A stretch of DNA of 64,000 nt, taken from assembly GCA_940337035.1 (NCBI GenBank), contig CALNHX010000285.1:1-64000 (forward strand), in the 5' to 3' direction. The notes beneath the pieces were generated by a model that did no database searches, was not told the DNA's origin, and saw nothing but the letters and a program-made list of their open reading frames with translations. This document shows, one piece after another, positions 1-10,815 of the stretch (positions within the stretch are counted from its first letter, which is position 1; each line of letters opens with the position of its first letter). The stretch comes from Agriotes lineatus (Eukaryota; Arthropoda; Insecta; Coleoptera; Elateridae). The position numbers and the translations under genes were made by a program.

Positions 1-503
1 AATAAATACATATCTATAAATTATATTCCTGAACTATCTGAAAAAATTAAAACAGAATTGAAAAAATATAATATAAATACCGCTTTTAAAAATTACAACA
101 CTTTTGGCAATATGTTTTTTACCAATTTAAAAGACAAAACTGAAATTAATATGCAATCCAATCGAAACTAATATGCAATCCAATCTTGTTTATCAAATTA
201 ACTGCAACAATTGCCCATCCACTTACATTGGACAGACGAAACAATTACTAAAAAACAGAACATAAATATTCTATAAAAATCAATAATATATGCCCCTCAA
301 ACAAAAAAACTGCTTTAACTGATCATGCCACTGAAAATCACCACAAATTTAATTTCAATACACCAAAAATTTTACATAAAGAGAGTAACTTAAAGAAACG
401 GTTAGTTTTGGAAATGATTGAAATACAACGAAGCCCTACTGCTATAAATTATAAAACTGATATTGAAAACCTAAGTTCTATTTATCATAACCTATTTAAT
501 TAA
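1..503 (+). pseudogene. Penelope-like GIY-YIG endonuclease tail, broken
   Basis: Frame 1 opens with a typical Penelope linker (IPELSEKIKTELKKY, then FFTNLKDKT). After a stop it resumes in another frame as VYQINCNNCPSTYIGQTKQ, which carries the C-x2-C...YIG signature of the GIY-YIG nuclease that nicks target DNA in this class. The rest reads in a third frame through LKKRLVLEMIEIQRSPTAIN to a stop at about 503. The first break coincides with a 22 bp tandem duplication at about 147-190 (AATATGCAATCCAATC occurs twice), and a stop follows the KNRT motif. It is a decayed copy; the family assignment is firm. Confidence 0.75.
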
Positions 504-954
504 TTTAAAAACATTTTACAAGTGTATTATTTCTCTCATAATTTGTGTTCTGCTTTTATCCTTAAAATAAAAATAAATTCTAATCTATGTTTCACTTTGT
601 AAAATTTCATAATTTTTAAATAAATACGACCCTGTACATGTCAAATAACATTTCCAAATTTTGCACTCTGCGCATTACAGATAACATATAAGAAACAGCC
701 TTGCATTCTCACATGTATATTGCTTGAATGCAAAATGTTTAATTTGTTCGTGTCTTAAATTTTAATTTGTGGGGTTGATTATTTTCCCCTGTTTTCGTCT
801 TTTTAATGTGTCATAACTATAACTTGTCGTAATATAATGCCTTCATGACTTCCATATACAAGTAAGTTAACAAGTGGTTGTTAATATTGTGTTCGCTCAT
901 CTAATTTTTGACTTTTTTAATTTCAGCATGGCAAATTTCATTTTCATTATATTA

Positions 955-1005
955 TAAATCGAATACTGAAGAAGCTAATACGATTAGCGAAACGTATATT
1001 ATTTA
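955..1005 (+). ncRNA. Hammerhead-ribozyme-like motif of the Penelope element
   Basis: The core CTGAAGA is at 966-972 and GAAA at 989-992; position 7 of the hammerhead core tolerates any base. Stem II is GCTAAT/ATTAGC (974-979/983-988) with an ACG loop and one extra A at 973. Stem III would be only AC/GT (992-995), with cleavage after A996. Stem I is AATA/TATT (962-965/997-1000), extended by AAAT/ATTT across a two-base bulge. Penelope-like elements are known to carry such minimal hammerheads with very short stem III. Activity is inferred. Confidence 0.65.
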
Positions 1006-1075
1006 AATATTCATTAAATCTAATATTACGACAATATGATTTTCATTTATACTATATAAAAATCAACCTTATCTC

Positions 1076-1503
1076 TTATTGAATTGATATAATTATCTCC
1101 ATTAACATTGGAGGGTTATGAATAAGTATGTTCAGTTATATCTTTATTTTCTTTGTTTGCGTTTTTTTTGTATTCGTTAATAATGCCGAATAAAGGTTAT
1201 AGTCGATTTAATTGATGGTATTTATTGTACAAATATTGGTAGTCCAATTGAGAGACCGAATGGTGCATTCGTGGCAACCCGTTTCCTCGAATGGACCATG
1301 TGCAAAGGTTTAGTAAAAAATATTTTTTCTTAGCAAACTGGCTCGTGTAATATTCTAACTCATACTTTACAAAGAAAACACATGTAGGAAAACGTTCTTA
1401 CATACAATTTTGAAGAAAAGGTGTTCATCTGTCTGTAAATGAGTGAAAACCAAAAAGTGGTCCAATACCGGCAACCTTCCCCTATGTTCAACGTTACATT
1501 TTT
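1076..1503. other. AT-rich spacer, nothing recognised
   Basis: The DNA between the Penelope remnant and the RTE-like coding frame shows no long open frame and no repeat that I could see. It may include the truncated junction of the RTE-like element. Confidence 0.4.
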
Positions 1504-4089
1504 ATGTTCACATTTTTGCGCATATGCAATAGACCGGACCGTCCACCAAATTTTAACCCCGTATGTAATATACTCAAACATCCCAAGTTTGATTTTAAAA
1601 TGATAATAGGTGATATGAATGCTAAAGTGGGAAAGGAGGAGAGAAATAAAAAAATAGCCGGGGAAGAAAGCTTACATGAAACAACTAACAAAAACGGACA
1701 ATACATGATAAATTTTGCTGCAAATAATAATTTGATAGTTAAAACTACAATGTTAAGACGGAAGAATATCCACAAAGCTACGTGGATAAGCCCAGACGGC
1801 AGAACACGAAATCAGATCGACCACCTACTGATAGAGAAGATCCATTCTAGCCTGGTCCAAAACGCACGAACATATAGAGGCGCAGATATAAACTCTGACC
1901 ACCTACTACTACTAGCAAAAGTTACACAAGAAATTCCAAATCTAAATAAACAAAAAAGTCAAACTCAAAATAAAAAATGGAACATCGAGGCTTTAAAAGA
2001 TGAAGGAACTAGAAAAGAATATATCCAGGCAGTAGAAAGAGGCACAAAGGACATAAATGATCATATACCTATAGATAAGAAATGGGATTTAATTAAAAAG
2101 TCAATTGAACATGGAGCAAATAAATTAGGAAATATAAAACGAACAAAGATAAAGCCTTGGTTCGACGCCGAGTGCAAAAAGCTTATAGAAGAAAAACAGA
2201 AAGTGAGACAGCTAATGCTTCAGAAGCAAACCGAGATAACAAAGGCCAGGTACATTGAAGCAAGAAGAAAAGTAAAGGCAACATGTAGGAAAAAGAAAAG
2301 GGAAATGTTAGAAAAGAAAGTAGAGGAATTGCAAAATAACTTTAATGAGAAAAGAACAAAGGAATTATACAGAATATTAAAGCAAGAAAAGCAAGGTTTC
2401 CAGCAACCATAACTTTACTTTAAAAATGACCAGGGAATGATGGTATTTGAAAATGCAGAAATTTTAGAAATGTGGGCAGCACACTTTAAAAAAATCCTTA
2501 CATGCCAAAATAATAATCAGATTGGAGAGGAATGGTTTCAAGAAGACGAAAGAAAGTTGAGAGAACCAACAATGCAAGAAATAGAAGAGATAATGTCAAA
2601 AATGAAAAATAATAAAAGTCCCGGTGCTGATGGATTTCAAATCGAACTGTTCAAAGTAGCAAATGCAAGTCTGCTAGAAAAAGTGCATTCACTTATCTTA
2701 GAAATATGGCAAAAGAAGTGCATGCCTACTGAGTGGTCATTAGCAATAATTCATCCAGTGTACAAAAAAGGAAGTAAGCATAGGCAAGAAAACTATAGGC
2801 CAATATCTCTGCTGAATGTGATCTATAAAGTGTTGGCAAATTTAATCAAAACAAGATTACAAGAGGAAAGTGAACTAAAAATAGGCCAATATCAGGCCGG
2901 TTTTAAGAGTGGTAAATCAGTTGTTGACCATATATTTGCAATAAAACAAATACAGGAGAAATGTGACAGAAAAAAGATACAAGTGCATTGTTTATTCTTA
3001 GACCTTAAGCAGGCCTACGACAGATTAAATAGAACAGCAATATATGAGGCGATGAGATATCTAAGGTTACCTGAAGAATTAATAAAGCTAGTGAGAATGA
3101 CGTTGGAAAATACTGTTAATAAAATACGTTTCGGTGGAGCTCTATCTAAAGAATTTTATAGTAATATGGGTCTAAAGCAGGGCGATCCGACATCAACTTT
3201 CCTATTCAATATTTCACTTGAGATGGTTCTAAGAAAAAGCAAAATAAGATTAGAAAATAACATATTCCAGCACTCATATCAATGTCTAGCTTATGCGGAC
3301 GATTTAGTTCTCTTATCAAGGACAAGAGAAGAACTAAAAATAATGATGGGAAAATTAGAGAAGCAATTACTGGATGTAGGTTTGGAAATTAATCAAGGCA
3401 AGTCTAAATATCTAGTTTTAGGAAAACAGAAACAGGAAGCTGCACTATTGTGGAAGAGTCAAAATGGTGGAAAAACATATAATTTTGAGTGGGTTAATAG
3501 TGTGGTTTACCTAGGTGTTGAAATCAATAGTGATGGGAATAACTATAATGAAATAGATAGGAGAATCGCAGCAGGATCAAGGTGTCTCGGTAAATATAGA
3601 AATTTATTTCGTGAAAAACAATTAACACAAGCAGCAAAGGTGAAAATCTATAAATCTATCATAAGACCAACAGTTACATATGCTAGTGAAGTTTGGGTAC
3701 CAACGCAACAGTGTGTAAATAAACTGGAAATATGGGAACGGAAAATACTCCGAACGATATTTAAAGGTGTTAAAGAAGAAGGTAGATGGAGAAGAAGGAC
3801 GAACGCAGAATTGGCAGAACTATTTAATGACGCAGGAATAAAAAACGTAATCGATCAGAACAGACTACGGTGGCTCGGTCATATAATAAGGTTACCAAAC
3901 GACCAATTAACGAAGAAAATGTATAACTTGCAGTGGGGAGGACGAAATAGAAGAGGCAGACCTAAGAAAACTTGGTGGGAACTTGTGGAAGAAGATCTAC
4001 GTAACTATGGAATTGAAAATTGGCAAACACTTGCATATAACAAAAAAGAATGGAGGAAGAGGATTCAAGCCATGGGCCTTCAGGCCTGA
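1504..4089 (+). pseudogene. RTE-like non-LTR retrotransposon endonuclease/reverse transcriptase, one internal stop
   Basis: One frame runs from 1504 to 4089, interrupted only by TAA at 2410-2412. The N-terminal third is the C-terminal half of an apurinic-type endonuclease (GDMNAKVG near residue 37, SDHLLL near 130), so the element is 5' truncated. A lysine-rich linker follows. The reverse transcriptase then shows NNKSPGADG, NYRPISLLN, LDLKQAYDR, GLKQGDPTSTFLF and the catalytic YADD at about 3295. The tail has the RRGRPKKTWWELVEEDL...W pattern typical of RTE-type polyproteins, often annotated as craniofacial development protein 2-like. Its role would be target nicking and reverse transcription of its own RNA. 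The single stop suggests a fairly young copy. RTE clade is likely, not proven. Confidence 0.85.
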
Positions 4090-4131
4090 AGTGCTGTTTT
4101 ATATATATATATATATGTAATATATTAATGC
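4090..4131 (+). repeat. TA-rich 3' tail of the RTE-like element
   Basis: A (TA)n run starts about 10 bp after the reverse-transcriptase stop codon, the usual place for the simple-repeat tail of an RTE-like element. Confidence 0.45.
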
Positions 4132-5260
4132 TGTATTTGTATCTATATCCTTCAAAATCACTGCTCGATACCTAATAGCTGCTTTCGCATTACACATTAG
4201 AGTGATCTGGAATGCACCAGAGTAAAAGTTACCTCGCGTTTGAATTACAACATAATTTTTGGAGTAACTAACGCTAGTCTTTCTTCCCCTGCCCCCTTAA
4301 GCTCCATGAAAATTTGCGGTGCAGCAAGCCCTGATATGCGCTGTTGCGTTATTTAGAATCAGCTGTCACGCTGTCAGATTTAACCGCCTTTTTGACTAAA
4401 AGAATCGGTATTTGTTCTGTGCTATATACTTAGAACATAAAATAACAGGAAGCCGCATTTGTAAGAAATCCGTGCGACCGCGATGGGTTTTCAAAATGGC
4501 GGATGGTTGTTTCCTTTTGGCAGTGGCGTATCATATCGAGAGGGTGCATGTGCAGCAAACAATTTCAACAGTTTTATTAAGTGCACTTTACACTATGTGA
4601 TTTATAACTACATGTGAGTTTGTGTGACTTCAGTCACTGTCTGTAATTTAAATTGCTTCCTCAGATTGTGTGATTACAAATAATAACCCCATTATACGTT
4701 CCCTTCTATGCCCATGACTATTGTTGAGTACAAGTACGTATGACAAGTGACATGTTCAGAGAAATTATCTCTCTATTCGAAGTGAAAAGTAATATTAATA
4801 CTTACTGATGGAATGTAATGCCCAAAGTCCTGGTATTTGGGGTCTGAGAACAGCCAAAATTAGTCTCAAACTAACTAAAACCCACAACTGGCAAACCGGT
4901 ATCACACCTCATTAGTCATAAATGGGTTTTTAAAATGGCCGTTTCCGTCGCCTAGATGTTACAGTGAAGTTAACAGAAATGCGCCTTCCTGTCTATTTTC
5001 TGTTCTAAGGCTATATAGGTACGAAATACAAAAAGTTGACAACAGAAACAGGATAATCATATAGGTACTTTAATATCAACCAATCCAGAAGGCAATCCAT
5101 CCTACACTATTCATTTGATTAAACAGGACCATAATAGAGTATTTTCAGGTTTGTAATTACTGCTTTCATACATATAAGGTTTTCTAATTTCTTGTATTTA
5201 ATATAGATTATCAGTATGTTGCACCACTGGTACAATATGCAAAATTAATGCAAGCCGCCG
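4132..5260. other. Non-coding stretch, nothing recognised
   Basis: About 1.1 kb of mixed composition without a convincing coding frame. The short open frame at 4412-4600 matches nothing I know and has no supporting context. Confidence 0.4.
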
Positions 5261-5261
5261 A

Positions 5262-5850
5262 AGCAGCAGCTTCACAAGAATTGGAAGCTCACGATGCAAA
5301 TTCTTTAGTTGCAGAATAATCGGAAGCACAAAATTAAAATTATTTATTAGATAATTTTAACAAATCTCATGCTTCTGAGACAAAATGGACGTATGATGCT
5401 ACAAATGCATTAATTGCGAGTATGCATAATTATGTGGAAGAATTTGGATTTCAAAAAAAAAAAAAGAAAACATATTTACAATAATGTTAGTAATGATTTA
5501 CTACCAAGGGTTTGTTCACAGTGAACAGTCTTGTCGAAACAAATTTTAAAGTCTAGAAAGAATTTACAAATCTAATAAAGATAAAAAAATTTAAACTAGA
5601 AGAGGAGCGACTAGTTTTTTTTTATGATAAAATGGAAGAGCTTTTAGGGAATAAACCTGCTAATAAGAATAACCACACGTTGGAACCTTCTACATCCTCT
5701 CCACTTAGTTTAGATTTGGAAATGGATTCTACGCTATCTGAAACGCCACAGCTTTTAAGCCCAAATCCAGATGACAGTGCAAGGAGAGGAATGAAACGCA
5801 AACCAGAGAAAGAAAAACAAGAACATAAAGGCTCAAAGAGAGAATGAGTA
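5262..5850 (+). pseudogene. Myb/SANT-like DNA-binding protein remnant
   Basis: The stretch from about 5383 reads KWTYDATNALIASMHNYVEE, the first helices of a Myb/SANT-like domain common in insect transposon-related proteins. An A-tract at 5454-5466 then shifts the frame. Later the same type of protein reappears as FFYDKMEELLGNKPANKNN (around 5620) followed by a Ser/Thr-rich and basic tail ending at 5847. In complete relatives a 'DEILG' helix follows the second half of the Myb fold in just this way. Multiple frameshifts make it non-functional. It could be the DNA-binding partner of a lost Harbinger element or a decayed host-like gene. Confidence 0.5.
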
Positions 5851-6615
5851 TCGAAAAATAAAAATTAGAAGTAGAGAGAAAAAGTTAAAGTATTACAAAA
5901 ATTATTATATAAAATGAATTGAATTTGTATTTTGTTTACAAAAAGGTGTAAAATTATGAATATAGAAAATAAATTTCACATCTAGAGTATTTAATGTATT
6001 TATGGCAGACTGTCACTTATATAATAAATATCTACATATTTACAATTGGTACTAATTTGATTAATTTTAAAGTAAATCTTCGATATTTCAATATTTGTAT
6101 TATCCTTCTACTTAATACGCGTGTTGTGTAAAATACAACCTACCATCACAATTTTCACAGAAATGTTAATATCGTAATTGTTTATGTAAAACAATCGGCG
6201 AAATCTTTATTGCAGTAATCTAAATGAATGTTCAATAATCATTCTATGTGAAGAACGGTTAAAGTTAAACTGTCTTGAGTTAATGTACCAGTATCTCTGT
6301 ATATGGCGTAACCAACCAAGGTAAACTAGGGTATGACGAATCACCCAGAAGATGATAGTCCCCAAAATAATCTGGATTTTCACCCTCTGTATATTAATTT
6401 GACCTTCAAAATACGTGAGAAGTATCTACTGTCTTACGTTCCATGGCACTTCCATTTCAGGGCCCTATTTCCATTGACACTGACAGATGGTAACAGTCTG
6501 CTTGAATCTCGTTTGTTCTTGTACTATTACGTATACCTACAGTGCCTAACGCGATATTTATGAGTGATTCATCTGATTCTGAATCGGTGCAAGAAATAGG
6601 CGAGGGGAAAAATGA
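5851..6615. other. AT-rich spacer, nothing recognised
   Basis: No repeat or family-like coding frame seen. The 76-codon frame at 6333-6563 is not recognisable. Confidence 0.4.
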
Positions 6616-7490
6616 GCAATTGTGCTCTGTTGCTCTTCTATAACTTTTCAAGTTCAAATTGGGACTAATCAATTTCAAAATGGGAAAACATTTTCAAAAT
6701 AAGAATAAACAATTTCAAAATGGTAATAAACAACTGCAAAATGAAATAAACAATTTCAATTTGAGAATAAACAACTTCAAATTGGAACTAATCAACTTCA
6801 AATTGGAATAAACAATTTGAAATTGGGACATATCAATTTCAAATTGGGAAAAGCTATTTGTTACCGGTATAGTCTTTGGAAAATGACAATTACATGGTTG
6901 TGACAGGACAGAATTAATGATTGTTAGTTGTTGCTGGTGTTCATTAATCTTATAATATAAAAAATGCCGTACATCAAGAAAGTCAAGTGGATGCTGACAA
7001 TGTAATGGAGCAGATTCGCGCGTTATACAATAATAATGGAGACTGGAAAGCTCTTGCATATACATGAAATGTCAAGAAATCGACCGCCTATCGATGGGAG
7101 AAACACCAATAAGAGGGAGAAGAGAAAAAACGTGGAAGAAAGAGAAGTAGCAAATTACTGTATGAATATCGCCTATTTATAGAAACAGTCATCATTTTGA
7201 GGTATGGGCGATGCTCATATAGTAATTTACTTCTTCTCCCTCCTAAACGTTTTTTCTCTTCTCCCTCTTGGGGGAGCAAAAAGCTTTTCTCAATTTGACA
7301 TTTTTCATTCCCAATTTGAAGTTGATTAGTTCTAATTTGAAGTTGTTTATTCTCAAATTGAAATTGTTTATTTCATTTTGAGATTGTTTATTCCCATTTT
7401 GAAATTGTTTATTCCCATTTTGAAATTGTTTGTTCCCATTTTGAAGTTGTTCAGTCCCAATTTTAAGTTGAAAAGGTATAGAGCACTATA
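6616..7490. mobile_element. Foldback element with repeat-built inverted arms
   Basis: The outer left arm (about 6630-6850) is an iterated unit of roughly 20-24 bp built on CAATTTCAAAATGGGAATAA. The right arm (about 7280-7487) is its reverse complement, unit by unit. A second pair of inverted arms lies inside (about 7108-7176 and 7203-7278). In both inner arms the same short protein piece can be read, around EKKRLGGRRSKLLYEHR on the minus strand. Upstream of it on the plus strand is NNGDWKALAYT plus TAYRW, resembling the N-terminal helix-turn-helix of an IS630/Tc1-type transposase. The element therefore seems to be a foldback derivative that duplicated and inverted part of its transposase gene. 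Confidence 0.7.
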
Positions 7491-7544
7491 AAATTTTGTT
7501 TGATAAAAGAATGACTCTCAAAATCAAAAATGAAAAAGAAGAGG

Positions 7545-7740
7545 CTATAAAAAGTTAACTGCTAACTTTAATCGGGCTATGAAAAAAGAAATGGACATAA
7601 AACAAATTTAAACAAAAATTAATAACATGAAAAAACCAAGGTTACAAAAATTGTTGACGTCAAAAGAACAGGAAATAAAAAGATTAAGTTGTCTGAATGG
7701 CAGAAAAGATTCTATGATTTGTGGAATGTAGAAAACAATT
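7545..7740 (+). pseudogene. Possible Myb/SANT-type helix remnant
   Basis: Shifting between frames, the sequence reads FNRAMKKEMD, then KINNMK, then VKRTGNKKIKLSEWQKRFYD. This resembles the second half of insect Myb/SANT-like proteins, where TGNKKI...W follows the DNA-binding helix. No complete domain is present and the frames are broken, so this is a weak call. Confidence 0.3.
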
Positions 7741-7882
7741 TATTCGAACAGCTTATTCGGATAACTAATTAATTAATCGAATAATTTATTGCAATAACTT
7801 ATTCGAATAACCAGTTTATTCGAATAACTAACTTATTCGAATCACTAATTTATTGGAATAATTATTCAATTATTCGAAAGTT
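7736..7882. repeat. CGAATAA-type simple repeat tract, left
   Basis: Irregular repeats of TTATTCGAATAA and variants. The unit is palindromic, so orientation cannot be defined. The same unit reappears at 9964-10275, on the other side of the tandem hairpin units. Confidence 0.65.
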
Positions 7883-8859
7883 ATAAACTATTGCTCTTCA
7901 CCCCATTTTATTGGATTTTAGTTTTAGATAAATGATTGAACATTCACAAAACTAATGAACAAAACAAATGAAAAAAAAACATTTGTGAGCAATAAAAAGT
8001 AAGCAAATCGTGATACTTAAAAGTAGGACAATGTTAAAATAAAAAAGGTCCATGGTAAATTTTGATTTTTTTGACGTAATTTTAATCATGAGATAAATCG
8101 GGTCAACCATAAAATATGTATAACAATAGCAGTACCTAAGAGCATATAATTATATGCTCTTTGGCAGTACTTACCTTTTCTGATTCTGAACAGTGAATTC
8201 TAAATGTGAGTAGCTTTGAAGCACAACAAATGGCAACAGCACTAAACCGTATCCTTCTCCTTTGAGAAAATACAAATGCAGAAAATAATTTACTGTTCAC
8301 CTTCGAAGACAAACGTAAACTGTAATTTTTTAACAAAATTGGACATTGATTTATTGCAACGATATTTTAAATTATCGCTAAAGGGGTGTCCCCACTTCCC
8401 CAAATTCCCGATTTACGATTCCGACCAATAGGCAATATGTATCATTACTAGAATAAGTTGTTAAAAATCAATTAACAATTTTCTAGAAAGAGTAATCTTC
8501 TGTTTAACCTATTCTATCTGATATCTGATACAAGTTTTCTGACTTATGGTGATTAATGGCCTTTTGCTAAATACAAATAGTAATCATTAGGCAGGCATTT
8601 GTTTTGGCATTATTGTAAGGAAATTGAAAAGGACTAACAATACTAATGATTAATGATAACCGATAAGATCATCTAAAGAACTTTTCAAGCAATGATAATA
8701 AACAAAATAAATAATCACGCAGTTCTAGGAACCCTAATACAGATCATTTATATGTCATAGCCAGCTTGATAAAAAATGAAATTGCTCTGACCGTTTTAAT
8801 TTTAAGTAATTAGTTTACAGTTTGATATTTATAATGTGGCTTTGTATTCTAATAAGTTT
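7883..8859. other. AT-rich spacer with one perfect palindrome
   Basis: No coding signal seen. A perfect 24 bp palindrome lies at 8138-8161 (half-site AAGAGCATATAA), flanked on both sides by a CAGTAC pentamer-like repeat. It may be a tiny hairpin insertion. Confidence 0.4.
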
Positions 8860-9399
8860 TATCTACGACCACTACTAAAAGTAGGCCTTTTAGCGCTAGC
8901 TTGTTTCACTAAAAGTGACGTTTACCGTGGTTAAAGAAATCAGCTGTTTACTTTTAGCTCTAGTGTTAAAAGTGAAGTGAGGTTATAAAACTACAATTTC
9001 GAACTGGGAGTGAAGTTGTAAAGTTATTCTAGTTGCTTCTTGCGTTACAGGTGTTTTTGAAATAATTAAAGCGTTATGTAATGAATACACTCAGATGTGG
9101 ATAATTACATTTCGTAACTGACCTTGACAGCACTGGCTTGGCAAACATTCGCCCGCGCGTGGCCTACTGTTTATTATGACATAAATTAAAAGTGTTGCAG
9201 ATGCAAACCTTTGTTAAATCGATATTTATGGATGAATAACGGTAAAATTAAGGTCGTAGATAAAATATTGTATGCAACGCGTGCTAAAAGTCGTTTATGC
9301 ACGAGACATGTTATGAAACTCAGCCTTCGGCTTCGTTTCATAATTTGCATGTCTCGTGCATAAACGTCGACTTTTAGCACTTGTTGCATAAATAGCTAT
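8860..9399. repeat. Tandem unit 1 with terminal hairpin
   Basis: The unit begins TATCTACGACC (8860-8870), and its inverse GGTCGTAGATA is at 9252-9262, giving short inverted ends. Between 9263 and the next unit lies a long hairpin (about 9272-9390) whose arms contain GTGCTAAAAGTCG and CGACTTTTAGCAC around a CCTTCGG loop. The motif CTAAAAGT recurs through the unit. It looks like a MITE-like element; no coding potential is seen. Confidence 0.65.
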
Positions 9400-9963
9400 T
9401 ATCTACGACCACTACTAAAAGTAGGCCTTTTAGCGCTAGCTTGTTTCACTAAAAGTGACGTTTTATAGTTTACCGGGTTTAAAGAAATCAGCTGTTTACT
9501 TTTAGCACACGGGCTAAAAGTGAAGTGAGGTTATAAAACTACAATTTCGAACTGCAAGTGAAGTTGTAAAGCTATTCTAGTTGCTTCTTGCGTTACAGGT
9601 AAAGCGTTTTTGAAATAATTAAAGCGTTATGTAATGAATACAGTCATATGTGGAGTATTAATAATTACATTTCGTAACTCACCTTGACAGCACGGGCGTG
9701 GCCAAACAATCGCCCACGCTGCGTGGCCTACTGTTCATTATGACATAAATTAAAAGTGTCGCAGATGCGAACCTTTCTGAAATCGATATTTATGGATTAA
9801 TAACGGTAAAATTAAGGTCGTAGATAAAATATTGTATGCAACGCGTGCTAAAAGTCGTTTATGCGCGAGACATGTTATGAAACTCAGCCTTCGGCTTCGT
9901 TTTATAATTTTCATGTCTCGCGCATAAACGTCGACTTTTAGCACTTGTTGCATAAATAGCTAT
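9400..9963. repeat. Tandem unit 2, copy of 8860-9399
   Basis: A second head-to-tail copy of the previous unit, with the same TATCTACGACC start, the inverted GGTCGTAGATA at 9816-9826 and the same long hairpin at about 9837-9955. It differs by several small insertions and base changes, so the duplication is not brand new. Confidence 0.7.
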
Positions 9964-10275
9964 TATTTGCATAAATAAGTATTTATTGCAATAATTCTTT
10001 ATTCGATATTCGCATAAATTTATTAACAATAAACTTATTCGAATTATCCAATAAATAATTCTTGATATAAATTTATTCGAATAAAAAATTTATTCGAATA
10101 CATTTTTATTCGAATAAATATTTTACCGGATAAATTTTTATTGGAATACATTTTTATCCGAATAATTATTTATTCGATATTTCCAATAAATTTATTCGAA
10201 TAATTATTTATTCGACAATTCGAATAACTTTTATATTAATATCGATATTCAATATATCGAACTATTCGATATATT
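9964..10275. repeat. CGAATAA-type simple repeat tract, right
   Basis: About 310 bp of degenerate TTATTCGAATAA / ATTTATTCGAATA units, matching the tract at 7736-7882. The two tracts flank the tandem hairpin units and may belong to one larger element. Confidence 0.65.
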
Positions 10276-10815
10276 ATTCGAATTATCGATACAAATGCAC
10301 AGACCTAATCCGAGGCCGGTGTAAGCGATGAAAATGCTGACGTCTCACCAGGTAAATAGACCATTTTTGAAATTATTCAACAACAGTATTATTTTATTTA
10401 AATTATGTTAAAATCCTACTGTTTCTTATGTAGCTTCATTTAATTGAATTTTAAATTCTATTTCCTTTCTTTACCAAATACATTTTAATAATTTTGATAT
10501 CCATTTCATACCTAAATTCATCTATGTAATTTTTAATACTGTATTCTTTTAACCTTATTAATCTGATTTTAAACCCTTGTACGAATACCATAACAATATA
10601 GACCGCCATGGAATAGTGAATAAGAATAACATGAGATGTCAGCATGTGATTTTGCGTATTTAATTCATCTCCTTTGTAATTTGGAGTAAGTTTTAATGCA
10701 TGATATCATGTGTATTTGTGAATTGCCAATTGCAGAATTGTTATTTGTTAATTTGTTGTATTGCTGAAAGGTTATAACAGTCAACACAAGGACAAGAAAA
10801 AACAAATTGTGAGTA
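10276..10815. other. AT-rich 5' flank of the hAT remnant
   Basis: Probably the 5' non-coding part of the following hAT-like element. No other feature recognised. Confidence 0.35.

Larger units (their letters stand above)
1..1075 (+). mobile_element. Penelope-like element, 3' part
   Basis: The left edge of the window lies inside a Penelope-like retroelement. Its coding tail ends near 503 and is followed by about 450 bp of AT-rich 3' non-coding DNA with no other feature. A hammerhead-like fold at 955-1005 closes the recognisable part. GIY-YIG endonuclease followed by a hammerhead motif in the terminal repeat is the known layout of this class. The reverse transcriptase lies off the window. The right boundary is a guess, since no target duplication is visible. 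Confidence 0.75.

Noticed and set aside
4412..4600. 62-codon open frame as a small gene
   Set aside because: No start context, homologous motif or neighbouring evidence.
9272..9390. Hairpin with CTTCGG loop as a bacterial terminator
   Set aside because: The arms are over 50 bp, no T-run follows and the setting is eukaryotic; a MITE hairpin fits.
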